NCBI GenBank assembly: GCA_023055355.1
Contig: JALJCS010000001.1
Location: 105,478,881 to 105,542,880, forward strand
From: Agelaius tricolor
Taxonomy: Eukaryota > Chordata > Aves > Passeriformes > Icteridae
Direction: 5' to 3'
DNA: 64,000 nucleotides
Part shown: positions 11,901-22,326 of the stretch, piece by piece
Numbering within the stretch: position 1 is the first letter of the stretch
Layout: each line of letters starts with the position of its first letter
Program-made: the position numbers and the translations under genes
The notes under the pieces: model-generated
Told to the model about the DNA's origin: nothing
Seen by the model: the letters and a program-made list of their open reading frames with translations, nothing else
Databases searched by the model: none

Positions 11901-14169
11901 TTATTGCAAGTCTTTTATTCTGTCCCTCCTGCAAAGAAGATAAAATTCAAACAGTGAAGGGAGCATGAAACCTGTTTCTGACAGTAATGTAGAGTATCAG
12001 AGTTTTGGATCAAGAAACGCCTTTTCAAAGCATGATTAACTAGTAATGTCTCTGTTATGATAAAGGGGGGTTTTCAGAAAGTCAGTTCAGCATTTCTAAA
12101 TCAAAATAAAATTTTCAGATCAACTTTCAAATGGAAGTCCCAAAAAATCTCTGAAAAAAAAAAAATTGAAAGCACCTAGTCAGTGGTGTGATATCTTTCT
12201 GTGAAGGGTTCAGTACACCTTGTCTAGGAGCAGGAGAGACAAGGGAAGAAAGCAAGGAGAGTAGGCAAGGAAACAAAAAATATTTTAGGAATTACTCTAT
12301 TGCTCACTAAGAAACTAACTTTTAATCTTTAACTTGGCTTTAAAAAGACTATGTTATCAATTAATTTCTGAGTTTTAAGCCATGTAGAAAATTATCAAAG
12401 ATATTGATTCTGAAAGAAAATGCTTGTAATTCACTTGCATAAGGGTGAGACAGAAAAATCCAAATGTCAAGCTGAAGTCAAAGAAGGATCAAGAAGATCA
12501 AAGCTGTGGGACTTTGTCTTCAAAGTTACAAGCTCTTAGACAATTAAATGAAAGTCTGAAAGTGGAGGTTTGGGATGGTTTTGGAGGCTTCCAAAGAAAT
12601 ACCATTAGTAGCTGGCAAACTGTAAAGCCATTAAAAATAACCTTGAAGTTGATACAAGTTTCATAGAAGATCTGTCCTAAAATAAGAATTAAATGTGCTA
12701 CAGAACTGGCCAGGAAAATCATCTATTCCTTATCATTTGCTTCGTTGGACATCTATGGGATAACAGCATGTGCTGCCTCAGTGAAAGTTAAAGAATGATG
12801 TCCATAGGGCAAACAGTTATCTATAAACTCATTTCTTACAAACCTTTAGGGAGACAAAATCCTTTTGATTTTATTGAATGTACATTTCTGTCTAATCTCC
12901 TGCCAGCCTGTCCTTAGCACTACCCATGGCTGCAGAATTGACCCCAGGCTTGAGCTGAGCTCACCCTTTGGAGTGAGCCACAACTCCTGGAAATGGGATG
13001 TAAAGGCATTTTTGATGCCTGTTTGAATGAAGTGGATATCAATGTAATCCATCAGAGCATTCAAAAGCCATGTGGGATCCAAAGATTGCTAGTGCAAATC
13101 ATAATTTGACTTCTTACCCCATAAATGCATATTATTTCTTTTTCATGATCCTCACACACTTCATAGTCAGTTAGAAGCTAAGACAAAGGTGTTTGGAGTC
13201 TTGCCTTTAAAAATTAGTACTTAGGATCTGCTTCAGCAAGGCATCTGAGTTTATTCTTAGCTTTATTTTCAGACCATTCTTCAAGGAGCATCTCTTCAGT
13301 TTAACAGCTATAGTGTAATTAAGAAACATACTGGGGACAAGATTCAGACTGCCAGTTTCACTCAGGAAAACCACAAGATCATTATTGGGAGACAAAAATT
13401 AGGACTATTGAAAGACAGGTTCCTCCTACCAAGACTCCATATGCAGTCCATGGTGAGAAGCAAGCATCTCCAGGAAGGAATTCATGCCATGTTCCTTGGG
13501 TAGCCATCTGAGATGAAATAGTCAGGAGTTCCAGAATCACACTTCTTGTCCTTAGTGACACAGCAATGTACAGACCTGAAGAATATAGATCTTTATGATC
13601 CCTCTTCTCTTCTGGTCTTTTTTCTCCTCACCTTGTCCATTGGTTTGAAGAGACATAGTGCTACAACCAGATCCTTTTGGTCTTCCTCTCTGCCCCAACA
13701 TTCTTCAGAGCACCTGGAAGATGCCTTCCTGCCTGGTGGGCAGGATGTGCTTGGTCAGTCTTTCACCTGTGTTTTGCCAGTGTCTCCTAAGAAATCCTTT
13801 TTTCTATAACCTGTATGTCCTTTAATTGTGTGAACTTCTGATCAGCTTCATCAGACACACATCTCTAATTTTTTTTCTCCCCTTCTGGATTAGATAGGAA
13901 AAATGGCCAAATCCACCTTTTTTCCCTAATGATCTCTATTTGAATTTCCCATCAGCAGAAGTTTCTATCATTAATCTGTCTCAGGTGGAGGAGCCTCACC
14001 CAGCCCTTCCTCAGTTTCTTCCCCAGTAAGAAAGTAAAAACACCAGATAATTCATGTGTGTTCCATATTCATAGTAGATTTATAGAGAGAATCCCTGGTG
14101 CCAAAATCTTAAGCTCTCCATAGGCAGAATAGCCAGCCAAGAGTGCCCAGCAGTGGACAGCCCTCTGAG
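8901..14169. other. Gene-free single-copy DNA
   Basis: Open frames are short and lack homology I can recognise. A slightly GC-richer patch at 9160-9400 produces frames on both strands but has few CpGs and no splice logic. The frame at 12445-12666 is Lys/Gln-rich and coiled-coil-like, but it has no acceptor or donor. No transposon, RNA gene or island was seen. Confidence 0.5.
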
Positions 14170-14207
14170 ACTTCATAACACCAGTTAAACTTCATAAAAC
14201 CAGTTAA
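14170..14207. repeat. 19-bp tandem duplication
   Basis: Two adjacent copies of a 19-base unit beginning ACTTCATAA differ at a single position (C versus A at the tenth base). It is a recent small slippage or duplication event with no evident function. Confidence 0.85.
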
Positions 14208-15940
14208 ACACCAATGCTAAAGGCTCTCTGCCTTTTTTATTCATTTCTAAGATATGTATTTGTTCTTTTTGTTGTCAGATATTGAGATTGCAATATTTTT
14301 AAGAGTTCACTGTTATGTTAAGACCCCTGTTACATAAATCAGGTAGACATACTGAAGCAGTGGTGAAAGGATGGCAGCAAATTGGGAAGAAAAAAAAAAG
14401 ATGTTTAAAGAAAAGTAATTAGTACTGGACTGTGTCACATTTTCTGAAAGGTCCCAGATGTAACAAGCAAAGCAGGGCTAAGCATGTAAGACAGTAAGAT
14501 TTTTGCACCTTGAACTGAAGAGACAAATCACAAAAATTTCTCCCTTGGAGGCACAAGCTGAACTTGGCCTGCAGGTATTTGTATGAGATGTGCCTGGATT
14601 TAGTGGGCTCCAGCACAGGTGGATTTGGGTTTATCCATTGAGATCAGTAATGGCTCTCAAGCTCCTTAAGTACTATTCTCCATGTGTCTGGAGTACCATA
14701 CTTGCAAAGAGGACTCTATGGGAACAAACCGAATTTATGCAGTCTTCAGTGAGCTGAAGATGCATTTATTTGTGTGGCCCTACCTCTCCAGCCTTCTTCC
14801 CATGCTTCTATACAGCAAGAGCTAGCAAGATAAAAGAGAAGCACATTCTCCTGCTAAGCCTCTCACTTTGCACTGAAACAAGCAGCAGCCCCCATGGGAC
14901 CAGGTTATCCCAGCCTGTCACTGCCATGCTCCGAACCACGCCGATGCCTTTTTCTTGGTGATGGCTCTCTGCCAAAGGAACAGAGCTGCCTGCTGTGCTG
15001 GATCCTGACACTGCAACAGCCACATGTGCAAGAAAAATGCATCCTCTTCTCCTCCTAGCTCTGCATCCCATCACTGGTGTGCACAGACAGATAGTCCTCC
15101 AAAGTAATTACAATTACATTTCAATTAGTAACAGTCAGGGCTTCACAACAGTGGGCAGTTTCCAGGTAGTATTCCTGTAAAAGGGATGTCAGTCTTTCCA
15201 CATCTGTGGCTGAAATGCTAAGGAGAAACAAGGCAGTAGCTCTTGCTCAAGACCAAATCCTCTCAGCTGCAATTACCTTACTCTTTGCCTAAGAATAAAA
15301 CCAACACATTCAGAGTCTTAGCCCATTTGTTGTTGCTTGAGCTTCATTATGCTGTTGCTGTCAGTGGTGCTTGGCTTTTCTTCACAGATCTAGGTGAAGC
15401 TGGTCCATGCTGAAGTCAGTTATCTCTGTAAGAAAAAATTCAATATAAAATCTCTGCCTTTGGCTTTTCTCAGCACTTGCCCTTTCACTCACAAAGCTTG
15501 TTTATGGTGCAAACGATTTACAGAAGTCTGACAGCAGTTCAACAAGGTGAAAAGCAAAAGGCAGAAGAACTCCACGTTTTTGTCATGTCATAAACATGAT
15601 AGAACAACAAAAACAATTCCACTTTCTGCTTTCTCCTTTCACTAGTGATAAAGTCAGATCTCTGAGGAGGTATTACTTTGAAACTAACACTTAAATATGT
15701 GCCTTTGAGGCTTTTTTCCCATTGTTTTCCCTTTAAAATGAAGTTTAAAAATACATTGGGGATTCAGTAGTATCTATAATTCTGTCTCTAGATTTCTGCT
15801 TCTCTGAGATTTGCTTCTTTGTGTCTTTTATTCCAAAAGTATCTCTGGTGTAAACAGGTGCAACTGTCTCATCTTCCATGAAGCTGCACCCATACAACCA
15901 GACATGTTAAACTAGACATTTTGGGAATGCATCCCTGCAG
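14208..15940. other. Gene-free single-copy DNA
   Basis: AT-leaning sequence with only short chance frames. The frames near 14770-15074 on both strands are mutual shadows without any recognised motif. Nothing else is noted up to the TTCC microsatellite. Confidence 0.5.
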
Positions 15941-16032
15941 TTCCTTCCTTCCTTCCTTCCTTCCTTCCTTCCTTCCTTCCTTCCTTCCTTCCTTCCTTCC
16001 TTCCTTCCTTCCTTCCTTCCTTCCTTCCTTCC
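15941..16032. repeat. (TTCC)23 tetranucleotide microsatellite
   Basis: Twenty-three perfect TTCC units (92 bases), equal to GGAA on the minus strand. The same octamer, CCCTGCAG, flanks both ends (15933-15940 and 16031-16038). The repeat is uninterrupted, which predicts high length polymorphism. The Lys-Glu-Gly-Arg repeat peptide readable on the minus strand is an artefact of translating the microsatellite. GGAA arrays can act as ETS-factor binding platforms, but nothing here shows that use. Confidence 0.97.
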
Positions 16033-17780
16033 CTGCAGGTCAGCACCAGGGTCTCTTTTCCTCTGCTCCCCACAGGGATCCTCTTTCCTGGAGCAAGGAG
16101 CAGAACACAAAGTGAGCCATGACACCATCCCCCAGCACTTGGGTCTCCCAGCTCACAAAGGGTTTCATGTTGACCAGTACTGTCACATGCCTGACATGGA
16201 GGGAAAAGGCATCTCAGCAGTCCCAAATCAGCTTTCTGCAGGTCTGGTAACACCTGCTTCTTCAGTGAATCAGCTGGAGAGAAAGTGATACCAAGCTCAG
16301 CCAACACATTGAAATGACTGCAGCGGGAGAAACTACTACCCAGTTATTACCCAGATAATTATTTTTACCCTTTTTCTTTCTTTTCCCTCCATTAACCTCA
16401 GCACCAATTTATCCAGAATATGCTATGGAAAGAGAAGAGGGGAGTAGAAGGGGAAGAAGATTGCTTTGCAGCTGACAGGCTGAAGCACATACAAGATGGT
16501 CTTTTGGAATATTTTGGCCCAAAACAGACTCATGTAAACATGTGGCTAAGGGACACAAATGCATCTCCAGATAAGACATTGGTATGCCTCTAAGAAGATA
16601 TTGATCTATGACGTAGGTTTAAACTGGAAGTGTTTACAACAGCACTGAAAACTCTTGAGAAAATCACAAATGCTCGTATACAGTTGCTTCCACCATTGGA
16701 TGCAAAAGACCAAATCTGTGACTCTGCTCATACTCAGTCCTCTAATTTCCAAATACTGTTTATCAGTGGGTACACATGCAACCAGCAAAGCATGACTGGT
16801 ATGGCTGGCTGTTGGCCAACATGCCACACATGTTAAACATCCTCCAAATGAAAAAAACAAAAAAAGAAAAACCAAGGTCTGCTTTTTCATCAATTGTGCA
16901 ACACAGTAGGATTTACTGACAAAGAATACACCAGAGAGAAATGCATTTCTAACTATGTCCACTGTACTAAGACCGCTTCTTCCCTGGGAAAGGTTAAAGG
17001 ATATTTTAAATGAAGATAATGTTTTTAAGTTGAATTAAATTTACAGAAATATACTCTGACTTTCTGTTGGGTTGGCCAATGATCCTAAATAGTTCTGAGT
17101 CAAGATTAATGTTTACAATCTCTTGGTCCCAGTGTTATTGTGGGCAGTTGATCCTCAGCCAAATTAGGACAAGTTCACAAGCAACTAAGTCTAAGGATGG
17201 TCTTTTGACTTCAGTGGGTTTGATACACTTCAGTGAGCTCAGGATGTTAGAAAGTGCCCTAGAAAATGTCTGTTGCAATGCTAATCTCTGAAGTTATTTG
17301 AATTAAAAGGAAATGATGCAAATGTGAAAGGGCAGAATAATTTTTCAGATTATTCTACTTCTTCTGTCTGCTACAGGTTTCCTGAAGTATTTGGGAAACA
17401 CGTTTCATCAGCACTTAGAGTTTCCCCCTCCAAAATGAAGAAAGTAATACTTGCCATCTTCAGAGGTGGGTTCTAAGAGAGGTAAGTGTGGAAAGTTCAG
17501 AAATGTGCTGAAACCCCCCAGGTGACAGACAGGGTTAGAAAAGTAATATTAGCTGCAGCCACCTTACTTATTCTGCTCTAAGAATCATAAGGACCACCTT
17601 TTCAAAGGGGTCTGGATTCATCTTTCTGCTTGAACAGACCATGTTAAATATTAAATCTCAGTCGTGTGCCTTTCCTCACTTGGATTGTCTTTGCCCTCAA
17701 TGGAAGGGAAAGTCCTGACAATGTATTTGCATTCCGTAAGAGCAGCTCTCAGCTTCCATCGGCAGCACCCAGAAACCAGC
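16033..17780. other. Gene-free single-copy DNA
   Basis: No gene, RNA or mobile element is recognised. Short frames near 16606-16962 (minus) and 17067-17291 (plus) are hydrophobic or mixed in composition without domain or splice support. There is an A-rich stretch near 16850-16872. Confidence 0.5.
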
Positions 17781-17782
17781 CC

Positions 17783-17960
17783 AGGGTGCGGCGGGGAGGC
17801 GCGGGCGGGGAGCGCTGCCCCTGCTGCCCCACCAGGAGAAAGGGCTCGATTTTCTCCCTTTTCCTCCTGCCGAAGGAATCCCGGGGGCGGGCTGGGAAAG
17901 GAATCCGGACAGGGGGAGGAAGCTCATTCATTCACCACCCTCTGGGCCGGGCTTGTACTC
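17783..17960. promoter_or_regulatory. Small CpG/GC-box cluster
   Basis: This is a short GC-rich patch in AT-leaning surroundings. It carries GGTGCGGCGGGGAGGCGCGG followed by GGGCGGGG at 17803-17810 and a second GC box, GGGGGCGGG, near 17883. These are Sp1/KLF-type sites. It is too short for a classical island; a minor promoter or an enhancer with GC boxes is possible. Open frames of about 105-129 codons cross it but look like GC-rich by-products. Confidence 0.35.
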
Positions 17961-20900
17961 GCCTGTTCCTTAACCCATTGAGCCACGTGCTTCTCCTCTG
18001 TCTGCTGACCCAAAGGAATTGTTTTCTCCCTGGTCCTTGTGTCAGGTGGATGTGACATTGGAAACTACATCTGGGATGGTCTCCTCTACACCAGGCTTAT
18101 GGATCCCATGCCCTCAACCCCACTATCTTTTGTGTCCCTGCAATGTCCTGCAGGTTTGTCCTGCACAGCCTGGAAATGCTCATTATTTACCACAAGGATA
18201 ATACCCCGTGTAAGACACCCATCCTATGATGCTCAGCACATTTAGTGTAACTCTCCATGTAATTCTAGTACCAACCCAGCTGACCCTCTGGAGATATCTA
18301 GCAACAATCCTGGCTTAGAGCTCTGCAAAGGCAATGGGAATTTTTGAATCTAGCTTTCTTAAGAAAAAAAGACCAGAATGGTCATGGAGGTTTTGCACAA
18401 ATTGTGTTCTTGTGGGTGTGAAAGACAGAGATACCATTGCCCCTCTGCCCCACCTCCCTCCTGAACTCATGAGCACTTTCAGTTTAACCCAACAGAAGTG
18501 CACAATGTTCAAAGCCATTCTTCCTGAATGTTTCATGCAGAGAAGCAAAAGGCAGAAGGGACAGACCTTTCCAGTGCCCTCTCTGAGAAGGCAGCTACAG
18601 GCTGCTTGTGCCCACCAAGAGATGTCAGGAGAAGGCATTGAGAGGGAAAAACACCCCAACCCCCACATACACTCTGCTCATTCCTTAAGCCCTCCTAGAC
18701 ACCATAGGATCCAGTCAGAAGACACAGTGCAATAGGAAATCAATTTTTGTAAATCTCAGTGCTAACAGAGCAACTTATTAGCTTTGCTTGCAGCAAGCAC
18801 CTTTTCTGGAACCATTTTCTGAAGAAAAAAAAAAAGTAACACAGTATTTTGAGGATGATGTATCTTGCCACATCTGTTTCAGGACAAACTGGAGCAGGGG
18901 CACCACTCTTTTCTCATTCTGTTTATGTAGTTGCAACATTAATTGATGTTTATTGGAAAGACACAAGATTTCTCCCTATCTTATACTTTTCTCTGAATCA
19001 AAACTCCAACCAATCCTTTTTCTTTAAATAAAATGTAATCACAAGTTAGTATAATTGGTTTGTGGATAAGATTGCTAGACTGGGGGGAAAAGATGTGGAG
19101 GTATTTTCCTATGAATCAATTTCCTGGGGAATTTAAAAAAAAAAAAAAAAATATCAGCTGAACAAAATCTGACGTCCAGCATAAGTTCTACAGCAGCTGT
19201 AAACTGGATGGATAGACCCAAGCAGGAAGTCATTGTGTAGGTACCAAGTTGTTTAAGAAGTTGTAGCAAATCGTTTAAGTTAGCAACTTACAGAAGCCTG
19301 GGGGACCAAGGGATGTGAGGGATGTATGCAGAAGAGCAGAATCATGACCTCTCTGGATGTTCTCATGCTAACAACACCCTTCTCCTCCACTGAGCTTTTA
19401 GGGGGGCTGGGCTGTAACACAAAAAGGTGCTGGTGAAGGCAATTTTTGGTTAATCAATATCTGTGCATTGTCCTCTTGCACTGCTAGCTGTTACTTTCAG
19501 CTTCACGGGATCCTTAGACTCAGAATCAGTATGGAATCAGTGTGTTACATTTTGAACCACTTGCACCAGTCTCAGATCTTATCTGTGCTGACATTTCACC
19601 AATATCAGCAGTGAATTTGGCCCACTGTGTTTGTTATGACACCTGTCCCTTATGGCTTTGAGACCTACATGTTCCTACTAACATCATAAAAACCTCTGGA
19701 TGAGTCTTGGTATTTTATGGGTTTGCTGGCATCAAGGTCACAACTAGGATCTTCAGTGTCCAGTGTGCACTTTGGGATCTGCAGCTGAAAACAATGTGCA
19801 AGGTGTCAGTAAGGATAATATGCTGTACTATCTACCAACAGTCATTTATTAATCAAATTCAGCTTCAGCAGAAATCATGATTTTTTTGCAATTCAACTGA
19901 ATTCAGTGGAGTTGAAATGCATGCAAATGGAACTCAAATGGATGCCATTGCAACAGACATGAAATCTGGTCCTGTCTTTCTGTATTCTAGCCTATTTAAA
20001 CCTTAATTCAAAACTAATAGTGCTATGACTCAGGATTTTGGTGAAGAGATTTTGGAATTCCTCCATCCTAGTGAAAATTTGTTGAACTGGATTTATGCAC
20101 CAATCTTGAAATGGATCATTCAGTTAATGGTGAAATTGTCAAGAAAAGAACTGATTAATGAGCCAACTGGATCAGAAAGGATTTTGATATACTTTCCTTT
20201 GACAGTCCTAGTGGGAGAAGCTCAGGTAGATGTCAAAATGAGTCTTTTGCTTTCTTTCATATCTGCTTTGTTGATAAGGCTGGCTGTAAGGTACAATCTC
20301 CTTATATAAGTAAGGACTTACAGATTTGGTTATTTCTGTATTTTGGTTTGCTGTTTCACCTAACCATGTACAATTAACTGTGGACAGGAAAATGGCCAGA
20401 GAGGCCCACCTGGCACGGGGAGCCACAGGAGGCAGGGCACATGGTCAAGGCAGCACATATTGCCCCAACAATGGCTCTGACCCATAGGACAAATGCAGCT
20501 CCTCCTGTGCCTGCATGGCCAAGTGCCTGGGAAGTCAAGTCAGAATCTCAGTGACTCAATATTTCATCTTCATGGGATGAATTTTGTATTTCTGTGTCTC
20601 TGGAACAGAATAAGGGGAAAATAAATCAAAAGCAAATTTCAGTTTTGTTTTATGAAATATAACTAGATGACAATACACTCAAATGTTTGACAGGGTCACT
20701 TTTAGAAAGCAAAAGCCTGGGTAGCCTTCCAGTCCTACTAAGTTATTTCAAGCTGATCAAGATCTCTTATACAGCAAAACTCCTTTTTGAAACATCTGCA
20801 GAAATTTTTCTGCCTTTTCCTGTTGCCTTTTAACTTTTTGCATATCCCATCTCTCTTTTCTGACTGACTTTTAGCTGATTATTTCAACTTGTGTTGGTGA

Positions 20901-21404
20901 TATTCACCCTCCAGTCTGATGCTACAACCATCCAGGCACACATATAATTGGACGTGCTGGAGTTTCTCCATTGACATTCTCTGAACTAATGGGAATAAAT
21001 TAAGTTCATGCAAAAGCTTTACATGATCCAGATTCAAAATACCCCCAAGTGCAATCAATTCCTCTGTGAGTGTTTGATCCTTTTATTTCAACATGGGTAA
21101 TCCTACACTTTTGTGGTTTGCAATTCTGTTTTATCTGTTTTGAATTGTGTTGCTGTTATTCAGGTGTCATAAGTAAATTGCCATTGTCTCCTAATTATCT
21201 TGGATTATCACCTTCTCTTTAACCTTCCTTGTTTAAGAGCTTGGAAAAGAACTGGGGGTGGGTTGAAGGGAAAGATGGTCCTATGTCTGACCATCTAGTC
21301 ACAAAAAAATTTCCCTGAAGTCCAGTTTGATTTCCATAATACTGAGGCTGGGTTGGTTTGAATTTTTAATTATTTATTACAGTCTTCAGAGTGTGGCAAT
21401 GTGA
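17961..21404. other. Gene-free single-copy DNA with an A17 run
   Basis: No recognisable coding sequence. The open frame at 20025-20309 (94 codons) has protein-like composition but no splice or start support and no family I know. A run of 17 A residues lies at 19135-19151; no retroposed gene body can be identified next to it. The rest is single-copy AT-leaning DNA. Confidence 0.45.
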
Positions 21405-21560
21405 GTGACCTATTGCTTTTTAATTATTTTGGTGGCTTTTGATACTATTAACCATGACATTTTGCTGATCCAGCTACATTATTCTTTCAGTTTTGGCACT
21501 GAGATCATTCAATGTCTCTGTCCATCTCTGTCAACAAAATGTCAGCCTCTTCTTAAAAGA
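21405..21560 (+). mobile_element. Ancient non-LTR retrotransposon fragment (RT motif A, CR1/L2-like)
   Basis: The plus-strand frame starting at 21405 reads LVAFDTINHDILLIQLHY. It closely matches the fingers/palm region of non-LTR reverse transcriptases (motif A, AFDTxxHxILLxxL). The catalytic Asp is the GAT codon at 21441. Other RT motifs (PQGS, the F/YADD box) are not found in continuation, and the nucleotide sequence is clearly different from the younger CR1 at 31.8 kb. I therefore read it as a very old, mostly eroded LINE scrap of the CR1/L2 group. Its boundaries are approximate, and a chance match is possible though unlikely for a motif of this length. Confidence 0.5.
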
Positions 21561-22293
21561 TCACTTTGTCTGATGGTGTCTGTTGGAAAAGATGATTAAA
21601 TCCTCACCTCCAACTTGTAGGTATGAATTTGGGTTAGATTTTTGTCTCTTCTGGCACTGTGTAGATTTCTGGCTCCAATAAAAAAGTAATATCCTAGGGT
21701 TGTTTTAATCTTGCTTCAACATGAAAAGGAACACGTAATAATTTCAATAAAGGGATGTCAGCAAGACAAGCTTTTATTAGCAGTCCCATGCCTATTACAA
21801 AAGCTCATTATCTTTCCTCCATTTAGTGACTGGAGGAGGGAGAGTTTCGAAACAAGGCAGATTCCCCAGTTACTCCTGGAAACCCCTGAGAGATCAGAGC
21901 CCACTACTCCCTGTTGTGTGTCATTATCTGCATGGGTTGCACTCCTGTTTTGCCTGGTTCCAAAACTGGTATTAGCTCATCTATAAATACCATTTGTAAA
22001 ATGGTAAAATTCAATATGCTTTACACTTTGCAATTTTATCAACCAAGTGTAAAAAAGGCAGGAGCTGGAAGAAACTGGGCTGTGCCGGTGGGGTAGAACA
22101 AGCTGTGAAAAAACACTTCTATTTCCATAGCCAACCACTGAAAATGAAAGCTAGAATATGAAGCTTCCCTCTGGGACTATGTGGGTGAGTCTGAGCTCAT
22201 GAGGCATCTCCTCATCTCTGGTTCACACAGAACCAGCACCCGGTCACAGAATCTGGACCAGGTTTCAGTCAGGCATTGTTCTGTGTTCATTTA
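21561..22293. other. Gene-free stretch between two retrotransposon scraps
   Basis: No gene is seen. It may include further eroded flank of the old LINE to its left, but I cannot align it. The remainder is AT-leaning single-copy DNA. Confidence 0.4.
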
Positions 22294-22326
22294 TAATCAT
22301 GGAATCATTTAAGCTGGAGAAGACCA
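22294..22326 (-). mobile_element. CR1 LINE 3'-end scrap, minus orientation
   Basis: AATCATGGAATCATTTAAGC followed by TGGAGAAGACC resembles the reverse complement of the avian CR1 3' terminus, in which a TTCCAACC-type stretch is followed by ATTCTATG octamers. Only about 33 bases are recognisable before the similarity fades, so it is an old and extremely 5'-truncated copy, or a conserved residue of one. It has no coding content. Confidence 0.55.

Noticed and set aside
12445..12666. Coiled-coil-like Lys/Gln-rich frame
   Set aside because: Short, without splice logic; could be an eroded exon but nothing supports it.
15907..16307. Lys-Glu-Gly-Arg repeat protein on the minus strand
   Set aside because: It is the translation of the (TTCC)23 microsatellite.
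19135..19151. A17 run as the tail of a processed pseudogene
   Set aside because: No retroposed gene body or target-site duplication could be identified beside it.
20025..20309. 94-codon frame with protein-like composition
   Set aside because: No acceptor, donor or Kozak support and no recognised family; kept only as a remark in the region entry.
21976..22010. CATTTGTAAAATGG resembling the MIR/L2 3' region
   Set aside because: Only about 14 bases match; too short to call without an alignment.
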